The notes: generated by a model not told the origin, from the letters alone. 64,000 nt of DNA from Batkoa obscura (GCA_030770535.1 JASVEC010000075.1:30838-94837); one strand, 5' to 3'; positions 23,558 to 35,395 are shown, numbered from the stretch's first letter. Program-made: numbers and translations.

Positions 23558-25090
23558 GAATTTTTGTTGTTGATTATTATTATTATTATTATTATTATTG
23601 TTATTATTTAAATCATTAAATAAACTTAATTCTTTTAAATTTAAATTATTAGTTTGAGATAAATTAGTTAAATCATCATAAGATCTATTAACCTTAATAA
23701 ACCAAGGAATAGTTTCAAAATCATTTAATTGAACTTGAGCAGTTTGATTATTGAATATCAATTTATTCATAATTTGCTGTAATTGATATTCAGGATTATT
23801 ATGATTTTGAAATACTGAATTAGTTATTGCTTTTCTAGATTTGATTTTTGATATTAATGAAATAGATGGTGTTAATTGATCAATACTTTTAGTTTTAAAA
23901 TGAGATGTTGGATTTAATCTTCCACTAAATGTTTCTGCTTTTTGATAAAAATATGTTTTTGCTTTTGTTTTGGGACTATTTTTACTATTATTAGATTTAA
24001 TTGAGGATTGTGTAGATACATTTTCAATTGATTTATCTAATTCATTAATAGCTGTATTACGTTTGATTTCTTCACTATGAGAACGTTGAACTAGAAATTC
24101 AATATCAATATAAATTTAGATAGTACAAATAGTATATATATATCTTACCCACAGTAATAGGAGATAATAAACCATCCATACTATTCTATATGAAAAAAGA
24201 ATACATAAGTTAAATAATAAAATAACAACCAATTTCACTTACTGTATTAGATAGTTCAATAGCACTTTCCGTCGTAAAAAACCGTTCTAATAACTCATGA
24301 TTTTCTTGATTTTTTAAAATCATAGAACTTTCTTTAAATAAATTAGATAAACTTTTCTTACTTTTTGGTGATAATTCTAGTTCTTTAATATCATTATTTT
24401 TATCTTGATTATCTTGATTATCTTGATTATCTTGTTCTTTTTCTTTTTTTTCATTGAAATGATTACTATCTCCAACAAATGGGTAACAACTTTTAGGTCG
24501 AATCTCATATCCTTTTAATCGTCTTTTAATCAACTCTAAATATAATAAAAATAAATAACAATATACAATATATAATATATAAGAATAATTTACCTTGATC
24601 CAAGTCTTTAGTTTTAATTGAAATATCGGATAAAGTATCCATTGTATTAAAACTATCTTCTGATATCATACTTCTAGGTCCCATTAATCTCGAAGTAATA
24701 TTAATTGTAAAACAACTATCTCTTCTAGTATCTATCTTAGGTTTAATAATAGGTGAATTTGGTGTACTTTTAATACTCATATTATTAGCTTTTGGTAATG
24801 GTTTATGATAACTCGAATTTCTTAAAGATTGATGAGTATTATTGTTGATTTTAGATTGAGTGTTACTAACTGCAGTAGTAAATGGTACAATAGGTAATGG
24901 TTTTTTTAATTTTATTGAAGAAGTAGGTGAGCAAATGATTCCACTTTGTTCATTTAATAATGTGTTACTATTATTATTATTATTATTATTATGTGTTTCC
25001 ATATTAGTTAATGGTAATGAATGATTACTTTCAACTTTAATTAGAGTTGGGTTATTGTTAATGGTATTAGGAACTTGTTGTTGCTGTTGC

Positions 25091-25121
<31 letters not shown>

Positions 25122-25389
25122 GAGTATTATTAATCTCAAGGTTATTACAATTATTATCAAAATTAAGATTGATATTTAAATTACACTTTGGAATAGTAAA
25201 GATGGTATTCATGTCCGTATTATCTTTAATATCGATATTTTTATTATTTTCTTCTTTATTTTCTTCACTATCTTGTTGCTGTTTTAATGACAAGTGATGT
25301 ATCGTTGCTTCTGTTATTGTATTTTTAAAATTTAATGAATTATTAATAGAAGGTAATTTAATAGATAAATTTAATGTTAAGATGGACAT
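22328..25389 (-). CDS. RhoGEF (DH-PH) protein with long Asn/Gln-rich N terminus
   Basis: Guanine-nucleotide exchange factor for a Rho-family GTPase, 962 residues. Four exons: 25389-24594, 24535-24243, 24185-24149 and 24090-22328, sum 2889 nt; exon 3 is only 37 nt. The first 600 or so residues are low in predicted structure, with a run of about 20 Gln near residue 95, several Asn runs, repeated NQD units and Pro/Ser-rich basic segments (KPLPIVPF, KPLPKANN). The DH domain starts at HRYYLIQELIETELNFLNNL and contains the hallmark KEMLILPIQRLTRYSLLLQTL. A PH-like domain follows (SRRRIKLFLYPTFIMLAVS ... FVLQHPTIRQHAEFTHVLECHL). Fungal Rho GEFs of this plan act in polarity and wall signalling at the plasma membrane, but the GTPase partner is not readable. 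No CNH domain follows, unlike Rom2. Confidence 0.9.
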
Positions 25390-25640
25390 AATAAATTTTT
25401 ATTCCATTAATTATTGAATGGTATATAATTAAGTTTATTTGATCAAGTTATTATTGAAGATTGAGTAATTTGGATAAAAACTGATAGTGAAAATGAATTA
25501 AGTTTAATATGGGTTGGGTGTAGTTTAAGCCTTACTTTAATCAAGTTTTATTTGATTGGTGGTTGCTTAAATCATCTTATTGGTTCTTTTTTTCAAAAAA
25601 TGCCATCATCGGCTTTCAAGTTTTCATTATTTTTAATAAT

Positions 25641-25670
25641 AATTTTATATAATTTTATATAATTTTATAT
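25641..25670. repeat. 10-bp tandem repeat, three units
   Basis: AATTTTATAT three times in a row. Confidence 0.85.
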
Positions 25671-26795
25671 TGAATAAGTTCACTTGTTTAATATATTAAT
25701 AATATTATTTAAGCTATTTTTATTGATAGCATTTTTAATTTCATTTATTAATGCTTGAGTTACAATTTATCAATTATTTTTCATGAACTAATGATAAATA
25801 AAATGTTTGAGGGCAAAGTGGAAATATTTTAATAAAATACTATTGTTTGAGTTTGAAATTTCTTCATTAAATAAAAATTAGATTCAAAATTAAAATGATG
25901 CATTAATAAAAATCTCTATTCTAACAAAAAAAATAAAAATAAAATATGGGTTTATTCTTTCTTATTCTTATTAGCATAATTAAAGTCCATAGTAATAAAA
26001 TCAAAATATTCATACTATTTTATTAATATTAATATTGATATTAATATTATTTATATCGTTATTATCTATAGTGTTATTTATAGTGTTATTTATAATGTTT
26101 ATTGTTGTTATTGTTACTATCATGTTTATATTATTATTATTATTAATATTCAGTTTTTCTATTTAAAATTCAATTAAACTCTATCTAGAATAATTAACCC
26201 CCGATCTTAACAATATTATAATTTCAATTAAGTGGCTGAACAATAATCAACCCTTTATTTTTTCTGTTATCAATTTTTAACCGTAACAATAATAAAAATA
26301 GCTCGATTTAACTTGTGGCTTAAAAATCTATTTGGGAGTTTATTTTCTACTTTTATTTTGCCACTTTTCATCTATTTTTTTTGACTATTTCTCGATAGTA
26401 AGAAATATGGCACTTGTTTTTAATATCAATAATCAATTGATAAACTAAACTAACTAAATCAATCTAAAGTCAATATAACGTAATAATGATTAATTAATTT
26501 ATAATTGATATGGAAGAGACAGGTGATGCTATCAATTTCTCAAGTGATGGAAATTTCTAAATGAATAACGTTATTTAATTTAGAGTTTAAATTGTTTTTA
26601 ATATGAATTCAAACTTCATTTTAAGAAAATCAAATTTCTATTTGAAACTAAATAAAAAAGTGCAATTAGCTAGTATTTTGAAGTTTTATTTTGAATTAAT
26701 ATAAAAGATAAAGTTATTGGGTTAATTTTTGAAAATATTAATTGAATATTCAATTTCGATAACTCTTTTGTTTGAACATCAATTATGATTTTAAC

Positions 26796-26900
26796 ATATG
26801 GGGATGTGTTTTTGTGTTTAAGAATTTTATAACAATCTTTCTGTTCAAATAGTGCTTAAAAGATAAAAAAAGTGATAAAGCCAAAAAAACATCCCCATAT
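26796..26900 (-). mobile_element. MITE copy
   Basis: ATAT-GGGGATGT ... ACATCCCC-ATAT, perfect 8-bp termini. Confidence 0.92.
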
Positions 26901-27086
26901 TCAATTATTATAAATATCAAAATGTAACTATTAGATTAATTTTATTTTAAAAAGAATATTTTTAAATAAATAAGTTTTTAACGTAGTTAGTTACTAATAA
27001 TTGTTTTAAAGTTGGCAAAGTATTATTAATACTAAATTATTTTTTGTATGAGATCTTATGGAATTTTATAAGTTTAGTAATAAATA

Positions 27087-27192
27087 ATATGGGGCTGTTT
27101 TTTTTGGTTTCATTATTCTTCCATTTTTTAAGCGCTATTTGAGTGGAAAGAGTGTTAGTAAAATTTTTAAACAAAAAAACATATCCCCATAT
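27087..27192 (+). mobile_element. MITE copy, CTGT subtype
   Basis: ATAT-GGGGCTGT, TTGGTTTCATT, AAGCGCTATTTGAGTGG, ATATCCCC-ATAT. Confidence 0.92.
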
Positions 27193-27402
27193 ATTAAATT
27201 AGAATTAACTTTCGTTTATTTTTAAATTAGATCCTTAGTTAGTTTTACAATTTATTTATTATTAATATATATATCAATAATTTAAAATAAATAAAGATAA
27301 ATTGTTAAACTAATAATAAGTTCTTTTTTATATATGAGTAAAAGTAATCAAATTTGAAATAGTATAAATTTATTTTTATTATTATTACTAAAAACAATAA
27401 AC

Positions 27403-27508
27403 AAATGGGGATGTATTTTTGTATTTAAGAATTTTACTGACAATTTTTCCAGATAAATAGCGCTTAAAAAATGGAAAAATAATGAAACTAAAAAAAACAG
27501 CCCCAAAT
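27403..27508 (-). mobile_element. MITE copy, CTGT subtype, AAAT duplication
   Basis: AAAT-GGGGATGT ... ACAGCCCC-AAAT, direct AAAT flanks. Confidence 0.92.
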
Positions 27509-27685
27509 ATTGAATTATTTTAAATAAAAAAATAATAGCACTATTTAAATTATATTTAAAAGTTTTATTATTTTTTAAATTACTTGATTAATTATGTTAA
27601 AAAATATTTTGAATATTATCTATATTAATAAAACAACAGGTCTAAATACTATGTTGTTTTAGCTTAAAAATGAATCTTAATTATT

Positions 27686-27787
27686 AAATGAGGATGTGTT
27701 TTTTTTTGTTTAAGAATTTTACTAACAATTTTCCCACTCAAATAGTGCTTAAGAAAAAGCGATGAAATCAAAAAAACACCCCTAAAT
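27686..27787 (-). mobile_element. MITE copy, AAAT duplication
   Basis: AAAT-GAGGATGT ... ACACCCCT-AAAT, direct AAAT flanks. Confidence 0.9.
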
Positions 27788-27900
27788 ATCTATTTAACTT
27801 TCTATACTTATGAGAAAAAAGTAATTTATTAAACTTTGAATGTTTATATATAACGAATCGTTTTCTCATTGTATTTTTTCAAAAAAATAACTTTTACGCT

Positions 27901-27996
27901 ATATAATGAGACTGTTCCTTTTGGCTTTGTCACTTTTTATTAAGCGCTATTTGAACAGAAACATTGTTAATAAAATTCTTAAACAAGAGAAATACA
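27901..27996 (+). mobile_element. MITE copy, degraded
   Basis: GAGACTGT, TTGGCTTTGTCACTTTTT, AAGCGCTATTTGAACAG and TAAAATTCTTAAAC are clear; the right terminus is lost. Confidence 0.75.
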
Positions 27997-28076
27997 TTAT
28001 TAATGTTATTGTTATTTTAAAAACCTTTGAATACTATAACTTTAATGCTTTTATAGGATGTTTTTTTTGAAATTGA

Positions 28077-28182
28077 ATATGAGGATGTTTTTTTGGCTTC
28101 ATTACTTTTTCCATTTTTTAAGCATTACTTGAGTGGAAAATTTGTTAGTAAAATTTTTAAATACAAAAATACATCCCCATAT
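28077..28182 (+). mobile_element. MITE copy
   Basis: ATAT-GAGGATGT, TTGGCTTCATTACTTTTTCC, AAGCATTACTTGAGTGG, ACATCCCC-ATAT. Confidence 0.92.
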
Positions 28183-28637
28183 TTTAAAATGAATATAAAG
28201 TATAATTTGTTAAATATCTTTTAGATTTTAAAGCAAAAATGTCAGTGCTTTCAAAAATTTAACGAAAACTAATAATTGATTTTTAATATTACAACATAAC
28301 TATTAAGTTACTATAGATTATAGTAACATATACTTTGAAATCAAACTATGACTAACAATTAAATAAAAAAGATGTTGGTATTAACTTTAATTCTAAATTT
28401 AGTAGATTACATAGTGGCATCTTTGAAGTTGTATATTTGAACACCTTGTTTTTGTATTTGACCTTTTCATTTTTTTATAGAACTATATTTAACTTTAATT
28501 CGTTAATTTGGAATAATTAACTTTTTAGACCAATTGAATTCCTTATTATTTAAAACATAGAACATCATTAATGAAATCAATTAAAAGTTAAAATAACTAA
28601 TCTATTGATTTAGTTTACAATGGGCGGTGAATTATGT

Positions 28638-28647
28638 ACTATATATA
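28638..28647 (+). promoter_or_regulatory. TATA-like box of HTH gene 1
   Basis: TATATATA about 35-40 bp before the ATG at 28681, an unusually short leader for this window. Confidence 0.45.
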
Positions 28648-28680
28648 CAATGAGTATACCCAGTATATGCCTTACAAATT

Positions 28681-29469
28681 ATGAGTGAGTTAAATTTTAT
28701 TAAAAGTGAATCTATATCTCCAAAGCAAAAGGAGAGGGTAGTATTGAGTATGGCACAAAGATTAGAAATTGTAAATCTAGGCGAGCAACATGAATTATCT
28801 CATCAAGAGATAGCCACTCAATTTAATGTAGGAAGAAGCACGGTGACAAAGATACTTCTAAATAAAGAAAAAATTAAAAGGATAAGCAAAGGGGTTTCAA
28901 ATGATTTAAGGAAAAGAATACGAACTAGTGAATTTGATGAGCTTGAAAGAAGGTTAGCAGTTTGGTGTACTAAAGATGCTATTATTAATGATAAAGGCAT
29001 ATTAGAATTAACTTCGGAGCATGACAGCTCTAAAATTGAAGAAAAAGCTCAAGAGCTTGCTATTGAATTAAAATTGTCAAACTTTAGTCCAAATAGTAGA
29101 TGGCTAGTTAAATTTCGTAGGAAATTTAAACTTGGGTTTAAGAACATTGTTAAAAGTAAAGAGGATAATAATCAATATGTAAATCAGAACATATATAATC
29201 AAATTGAGACTATTGGGTTCCAAAATTCACTCTTGTTTAATTCTAATTCTTCTGGCTTTAATAATGAATTCTATGACTATAGGAATAATTTGGATTACAG
29301 CTCAGTTCTCCTTAACTTTAACAATAACCTTTGGCATAATAATTATCATACTTCTAGTCTTGATGATATTTTTAATTATAGCAACATAAATGATTGCAAC
29401 TATACTCAACCATATGTGAATGAATTTTATAATTTGTTCACTGATAATAATGATTTATCAAATTATTGA
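28681..29469 (+). CDS. CENP-B/pogo-type HTH protein, array member 1
   Basis: 262 residues, one exon. Two DNA-binding helix-turn-helix modules of the CENP-B type: first HTH about residues 19-62 (LSHQEIATQFNVGRSTVTKIL), second about 75-150 ending in WLVKFRRKFKLGF at residue 141, which matches the CENP-B pattern WLxRFRRRH. After residue 155 the protein is Asn/Tyr/Ser-rich with aromatic residues (NYHTSSLDDIFNY) and ends without any DDE or other catalytic domain. In pogo/Tigger transposons this module precedes a DDE domain; in centromere proteins such as fission-yeast Cbh1/Abp1 it is domesticated. Here only the binding half exists. First of six paralogs in 14 kb. A DNA-binding regulatory role is inferred. 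Genomic target unknown. Confidence 0.85.
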   Translation: MSELNFIKSESISPKQKERVVLSMAQRLEIVNLGEQHELSHQEIATQFNVGRSTVTKILLNKEKIKRISKGVSNDLRKRIRTSEFDELERRLAVWCTKDAIINDKGILELTSEHDSSKIEEKAQELAIELKLSNFSPNSRWLVKFRRKFKLGFKNIVKSKEDNNQYVNQNIYNQIETIGFQNSLLFNSNSSGFNNEFYDYRNNLDYSSVLLNFNNNLWHNNYHTSSLDDIFNYSNINDCNYTQPYVNEFYNLFTDNNDLSNY

Positions 29470-29742
29470 TTTAATTTAATTAGCTATAAAGTTATAAGTC
29501 ATTATAATAGCCTATTATTAAATTAATACGTAGCAAGTCTTTTATGTCAATATTTACTTTGTATCTCTGTGCGATTACTTTTTGAGCTTTAGTTACTCTT
29601 CGATTTTAATTGAAAACCAACTTTCTGTACATTTCTATCACTTTGACCTCTACTTATAAGTATATCTTTAAAATTTCAAGGATATAAACCAACCGAATAT
29701 TTAAATGAAAATAAATTTAAATACAATAGTTCTAATTTCAAT

Positions 29743-29849
29743 AAATGGAGCTGTTTTTTTTTGGCTTCATCACTTTTTCATTCTTTAAGCACTATTTGAG
29801 TGAAAAATTCGTTAGTGAAATCCTTAAACATAAAAATACATCCTCAAAT
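29743..29849 (+). mobile_element. MITE copy, CTGT subtype, AAAT duplication
   Basis: AAAT-GGAGCTGT, TTGGCTTCATCACTTTTT, AAGCACTATTTGAGTG, ACATCCTC-AAAT. Confidence 0.92.
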
Positions 29850-30699
29850 ATTGCTTTGGTTTTTAGAATATTATAAAATAATAATTATTTTAAAAGTAAA
29901 ACTTCTTCAACTAGTTTGTGACGATACTCTTATGAATAATCTTTTATTATCTATATATTAAATGCAACTATGTGGATCCATTATAACTAAATCTGATACA
30001 TTATGATAAATTATTTAGTCTTTGGGAATACCAACATTTATTGAATTTTATATTTGATATCTTACATAACATTTTGACAACGTATCTACTTTTGACCAAA
30101 ATAATTTGCTTTTGTATAAACGTCAAGATCCTTTCAATGAATCTATTTTACTTATATCACAAAAAATTATATAGTTAAAATTTCAAGTGCTTTTTTTAAT
30201 TTTATAACTTCCATTCTATTTTATCAATGGAAACCTATTAAATATTGACGTTTTAAAACTTAGAATTCCCTTAAAAACTAGAATCCTTTAACAAATAGTC
30301 CAAATTAGATTGCTTTGTTACTAATTTAATATAAACATAATATAGATATTTTAATTCTGTATTTGTTAGATACAAAAATAGGAAAAATCTTTATGATTAA
30401 ACTCATCAAATACAAAATAAAAATGCCCATCTTATGTTTAAATCAAACCAGTAGTATCTGAATTTTGAATTTTAAGTGTCATTTTCCTTTTTTGATTTAG
30501 TAGAATAAATTATGTTAAATGTTTTAAATTATATTATATTACTAAAAAATAAAATTTAAATTAACTGAAGCCTAGAATATTAGGATAATATAAAGCTAAA
30601 TTTAGTAAATTACTTTCTGAATTTTGAAACAATGACATATTTTATTTCGTAATATAAAATTAATGATTTGGAAAGCATGAGATAAATAGAACTAAATTT

Positions 30700-30850
30700 A
30701 GTAAGTTTTAACCTCATGGTTTTTATACTTATTAAAGATCTTAGCTATCACTCAGTATCTCAATGATTCTACAGCAATATCAAAGGTAAGCTAGATTGGT
30801 TTATGAGATTTCGCCGTTTTCGTTCTCAAATGAGCCCTATAAAATAACTT
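30700..30850 (+). pseudogene. Probable remnant of an HTH array member
   Basis: One frame reads LDWFMRFRRFRSQM at about 30,790-30,830, resembling the end of the second HTH (WLxRFRRxFKL) of the array proteins. Upstream sequence is no longer alignable by eye. It lies between members 1 and 2 in the same orientation. Could be chance in so short a match. Confidence 0.35.
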
Positions 30851-31240
30851 TAATTAGTTTTTGAACTCTACACTAGAATCATTTCGTGACTCATAAAATT
30901 GGCCTTATTGAATTAAAAACTGCGCATTTTTTTAAACGCAGCAATTTTGTTTTTTTGAAGCTTATGTAAGAAAAATGAATACTTTTCTTGCAAATATAAA
31001 CAAAATAGTATGTATATATTTGGGATTTTTATATAATTTAATTATAAAATATTTCCTTAACTGACCTTACATCCCATAATTTTAACAGTGTTTATTTTAG
31101 AGTAAAAAAAGTTGACCAAGAATAAAATTCTACTGCGTAAAATAGGGAACAAAATGAAAAATAGCAAAAATTAAATGATGATATAGTTAAAAGTTCTTAC
31201 AGTGAGAATGTGGCGTTTTAATAAAAGGTTGATAAAAAAG

Positions 31241-31249
31241 TATATAAGC
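31241..31249 (+). promoter_or_regulatory. TATA-like box of HTH gene 2
   Basis: TATATAAGC, 34 bp before the ATG; the same nonamer precedes HTH gene 6. Confidence 0.5.
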
Positions 31250-31274
31250 ATTAAATTCAACAAAATCTCAACTT

Positions 31275-32270
31275 ATGGCTGAAAGTGAAAACTTTATTGA
31301 TAAATCTAAAAAAGTGGGGAGGACAACTTTGAGTATGAATGAGAAGCTTAAAATTATAGAATTAGCAGGTAAACATACACATCAAGAAATCGCAAATCAA
31401 TTTAACGTTGGACGTAGTACAGTTACTAAAATTTTATCGAAAAAGGATAAAATTATTGATTCAAGCAAGGGTATTTGTATTGATTTGAGAAGAAGAGTTC
31501 GGTCCAATAGCTTTGGTGACATTGAGAAAAAAGTATTAGAGTGGTGCGCCAAAGATGCAAAATTGGACAATCAAGGAACTTTAACTTTAAACACAAGATA
31601 TGACAGCGAAAAAATAATTAAAAAAGCAAAAGAAATAGCAAACGAGATGAATCAGCAGCATTTTTTTGCAGATAATGTATGGCTAATGAAATTTAGGCGG
31701 AGATTTAGGCTCAACTTTGATATTAAAAAGCTTAATGATTCTGAGAGCTTTGAAAATAACTCCGAGCCTAGTGTTTGTAACCAAAACCAAACCTCTATGT
31801 TTAATGGCGATGAATTTAATTATGATAGTAATGGTAATTGGTTTGAGGCAAACGACATGGGGCTTGACTTTTTATATAACCACAATAATGCAGTTTATAA
31901 CAATTTATTGAATCACGTTCAAAGTAATGTAAGTAATATTAATATTCAAGATAATGAACTTGGCCTAAATTCGTATAGCTATAGTAATCAATGCCTTGAA
32001 AATAATGCTAAAAGCCCATATATAATGGACTCGGCTATCCCATCCCCATTTTTAACTCCCTTGAGTCAATCTTCGCAAAGCATTGAAAGCTTTTTACTTC
32101 AACAAAACGACCTTTATGCTTTAGATGGTTTTAATCCAATGGGCAACGATAATGAGTTCAATCAATCAACATCATCTAATACCCTTTTTCCTTACCCTAT
32201 ATCCTTTTCTACTAACCAACTAAATCCCAAACCAGAAGATTGGACTTCAAACCAACATAATAATCTGTAA
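31275..32270 (+). CDS. CENP-B/pogo-type HTH protein, array member 2
   Basis: 331 residues, single exon. First HTH about residues 15-55 (HTHQEIANQFNVGRSTVTKIL), second ends in WLMKFRRRFRLNF at residue 136 after FFADNV, which mirrors the CENP-B FTASNGW. Between them is the family block LRRRVRSNSFGDIEKKVLEWCAKDA. The long tail (residues 155-331) is rich in Asn, Ser and Gln with scattered acidic and aromatic residues (GNWFEANDMGLDFLYN; PSPFLTPLSQSSQSIESFLL), the look of a disordered activation-type region. No catalytic domain. The gene has a TATA box 34 bp upstream. Role inferred as DNA binding only. Confidence 0.85.
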   Translation: MAESENFIDKSKKVGRTTLSMNEKLKIIELAGKHTHQEIANQFNVGRSTVTKILSKKDKIIDSSKGICIDLRRRVRSNSFGDIEKKVLEWCAKDAKLDNQGTLTLNTRYDSEKIIKKAKEIANEMNQQHFFADNVWLMKFRRRFRLNFDIKKLNDSESFENNSEPSVCNQNQTSMFNGDEFNYDSNGNWFEANDMGLDFLYNHNNAVYNNLLNHVQSNVSNINIQDNELGLNSYSYSNQCLENNAKSPYIMDSAIPSPFLTPLSQSSQSIESFLLQQNDLYALDGFNPMGNDNEFNQSTSSNTLFPYPISFSTNQLNPKPEDWTSNQHNNL

Positions 32271-33852
32271 AATAAGATATAACTATATCTTCCTTAAAAA
32301 TAATAAAATAATAAAATAATAGTAATATATATATTGCATTATTATAATGAGTTCTATTATAGCCTTCTGAGCTATGATGAAAACTTTAGTTATCCTTGTT
32401 TGAGCTCCATTTTTCGACCCTACCTAAATTGAGTAGTGTTTCAATACAAAAAGAAACATCTTATAATGTATAAAGGTGAATAAATATGATAGAAAAATCA
32501 AATATAAGAATCAACTATATAAACAAAGTGGTACCCTAAAAAAATCTTAAAAACTACTCAATTGCTCTAAGGCTAAAAATTTGGACAAATTTTTTTTGGT
32601 CACTTATTCACTTATTAAACTCAATTAAGTCATATAAAGTTCCTCACTAATATGATGAACTTGTTGAAAAATTTCCAAGTGTAACACTTTAAATGATTTG
32701 ATTGGGGGATTGAATTTCAAATTTCTTGAGAAAAATTAACTGCGGTACTCAACCTATCTAATTTATTTTGGAATTACTAGTCTATAGACTTTATCTCTTG
32801 ATAGATATCTTCACATATAAGAAGGTGTTAAATTCGTTACAAAACTTGTGAACATATTTAAATCAAGTATTAGTAAAATTAGTAATGGATTTCAATAAAA
32901 GGATCATAAGCTATTGGGAATAAAGACGGTAGAATTAACTCATATCTATGAATCAGAGTAACATTTAAAGAACTCCTAAGAACAAACTAAATTTCTTTTA
33001 TTGTAAAAATAGTTTTTCGGCCTAAAAGTATAATTTCAAAAATGTAATTTCTTAATTTAACCTACTTTCTAATAAGATTCTTAGTTTCATATTAACTATG
33101 ATTAAAATTAAAATTGAAGTCATTACGATCATTATAGTAAACATTAGGATAGTTTAGTGAGTTTTGTTAAAAATTTCCAAAATTTGGATTTCATACTACC
33201 ATATTTCAGTCATAAGTGGTTATTGATGAAATAAAGCGATAAATTATATTAAAAATAATGTTTATAAGGGATCCAGTGGGCACAATCTGTTCAAAAAAAG
33301 CTTTACGAAAGTTATTGAATAACAATATTGAGCTTTAAGGATAAATGTTTCAGGTGAAACATTAAAGTCCAGAGCATTCATTCTATTTATAATTAGCTAA
33401 CAAACCTTTATTAAAGTTTAATGACTGAGTTATAGATATTTTATAAATATAATGCATTGGTATAGAGTTGAATATTTTCTAAAACTGCTACAATTTAAAA
33501 GAAATATATCTTCAACGTAGTTGTTAGTAAAGAATATCTATATTTGAATCATTTCAACACACTATACTTATTAGTATATTTTATTCAAATGTATATAACA
33601 TATTTATATTGATAAACTAATATATAAAATTCATAATTATAGCGAGGTTTCACTTTGAGATGTTTTGAATTAATTGTCCATATAATATATTAAAAACTTT
33701 GATACATTATGAGAACTTAAAAATGTATATAAATTAAGGAATGCTAAAAGGCATTTAAAACATTCTTTATTCGATAGCTTAAACTTTGACTTTAATTCCC
33801 TTGAATAAGGCGTTGTTACCTTGGTGATCAAGTTTTTACACAGAATCTTACA
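32271..33852. other. Intergenic region between HTH genes 2 and 3
   Basis: 1.6 kb, no MITE, no recognisable gene remnant. Confidence 0.6.
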
Positions 33853-34785
33853 ATGACAAAGCGGTTTGCTTTGAGTATATCCCAGAAATTGGAAGTAATA
33901 AAATTACACGAAGATGGAATGCTCCACAAAGACATAGCTAAACATTTCAATGTAGGTAGGAGTACTGTAACAAAGATATTATTAAAAAAGGATGAGATAA
34001 CACAATTATCCAAGGGAATCCAGATTGATTTAAGGGAAAAAGTCAGGAAGCATGGGTTTGCTAATATTGAGCAAAAAGTAATGGAATGGTGCTCCTACGA
34101 TTTAATTAAGAGCCATAAAGGTGATTTGTTGTTTCCGTTAAACTACAATAGCGATAAAATAAAGGAAAAGGCTAAGGAGATTGCGGCTGGAATAGGAGAA
34201 AATAATTTTATAGCTGACAATAAGTGGCTAGCTAGGTTTCGTAGAAGATTTAAATTAAACTTTGTAATCAAAAGAAAGTGTAAAGCCCAGAAGTTTATAG
34301 GTAAAGCCAATGGTATTGAGTCTGAACATTTAGGCTATTGTGGTAGCTTGCCAAATCTCAAAAGTTCATTACTTGATGATTGGAATTATATTTTAGACAA
34401 TGAAATTTTATTAAATAGTTTAAATTCTAAATTTAGTAACAATGTCAACAACGATTCTGTGAGAGCATTTTATAATAAAGACCATAATAAAAACTACAAG
34501 CCAGACAACACGATTTTGAACATTAACAGCTCGAATTTTATCTCAAGCGGTTCCAATTGTATCCCTTGTCCATATCAAAGCTATACGCCTATCGCGATAA
34601 ACTCTATAAATGGGTTGCTACTTAATGGAATGCCTCCTTATACTGATATCTACCCAAGTATCATTAATAATGTTATTCCATGTCAAAATACATCTTTTTA
34701 CAAAGTGTCAATTTTTGGAAACTCTTCATTTGATCACAACATTATTCAAACTCAAATGAAACTTATGGAGAATTCAATAGTGTAA
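33853..34785 (+). CDS. CENP-B/pogo-type HTH protein, array member 3
   Basis: 310 residues, single exon. The N terminus goes almost directly into the first HTH (MTKRFALSISQKLEVIKL ... HKDIAKHFNVGRSTVTKIL). The second HTH has FANIEQKVMEWCSYD and ends in WLARFRRRFKLNF at residue 125. The tail has Asn-rich stretches and six or so cysteines (CIPCPYQSYTP). No DDE domain. Its DNA-binding half is the closest of the array to member 2. An alternative is a truncated transposase, but no transposase remains follow in the 1.2 kb downstream. Confidence 0.85.
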   Translation: MTKRFALSISQKLEVIKLHEDGMLHKDIAKHFNVGRSTVTKILLKKDEITQLSKGIQIDLREKVRKHGFANIEQKVMEWCSYDLIKSHKGDLLFPLNYNSDKIKEKAKEIAAGIGENNFIADNKWLARFRRRFKLNFVIKRKCKAQKFIGKANGIESEHLGYCGSLPNLKSSLLDDWNYILDNEILLNSLNSKFSNNVNNDSVRAFYNKDHNKNYKPDNTILNINSSNFISSGSNCIPCPYQSYTPIAINSINGLLLNGMPPYTDIYPSIINNVIPCQNTSFYKVSIFGNSSFDHNIIQTQMKLMENSIV

Positions 34786-35289
34786 ATCCAATAATTCCAT
34801 AATTCAAAGATATGATTGCTTGATATAATCAGCTTATTATATATTATTTTGGATTAGTACAATATTAGTAAATGTAAATTTAGCCCTAAAGTTTTTTATC
34901 CAGAAATTTTGGTTTGTAAATATTAAATAAAAATGTTATGTACAGCTTTAGATTTATACTTTTTAATTTTAATATTGCGAAATCTTCTTGACAGGCTCCT
35001 AAATAAATAACTTGTTGAATAAATATAATAAACTGGGGGGTACAACGATTGGTTTAAAGCAAATACTTATAAAGTAAAGAATGAAAATAGGAAAATACAA
35101 CTTCATTCAAATATCTACCAAGTTTCTCTAGAATAGTATAAAAATGGATTTATTTCTTATTTCACTTTTATCACCATTTACTCACACTTTTTAAGCTATG
35201 TCACTTCTCCGTAACACGAGAATTTAAGGATATTAAACATAATTGTTATAAAAACTCGATTTTTTTGTCCCCTATAACTATCTTAAATT

Positions 35290-35395
35290 ATATGGTGATG
35301 TTTTTTTTGATTTCGTTATTTTCCCATTTTTTAAGCGCTACTTGAGTAGAAAGAGTATTAGTAAAATTCTCAAATACAAAAATACATCCCCATAT
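35290..35395 (+). mobile_element. MITE copy
   Basis: ATAT-GGTGATGT, AAGCGCTACTTGAGTAG, ACATCCCC-ATAT. Confidence 0.92.

Larger units (their letters stand above)
25390..28680. other. Intergenic region before the HTH array, rich in MITEs
   Basis: 3.3 kb between divergent genes with six MITE copies packed into 26.8-28.2 kb, plus a fragment (ATAGGATG then T8 at 28,052-28,070). A 10-bp tandem repeat lies at 25,641-25,670. No coding exon supported. Confidence 0.6.
29470..31274. other. Intergenic region between HTH genes 1 and 2
   Basis: 1.8 kb holding one MITE near its start and a probable decayed HTH remnant at 30,700-30,850. Otherwise nothing recognisable. Confidence 0.6.
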
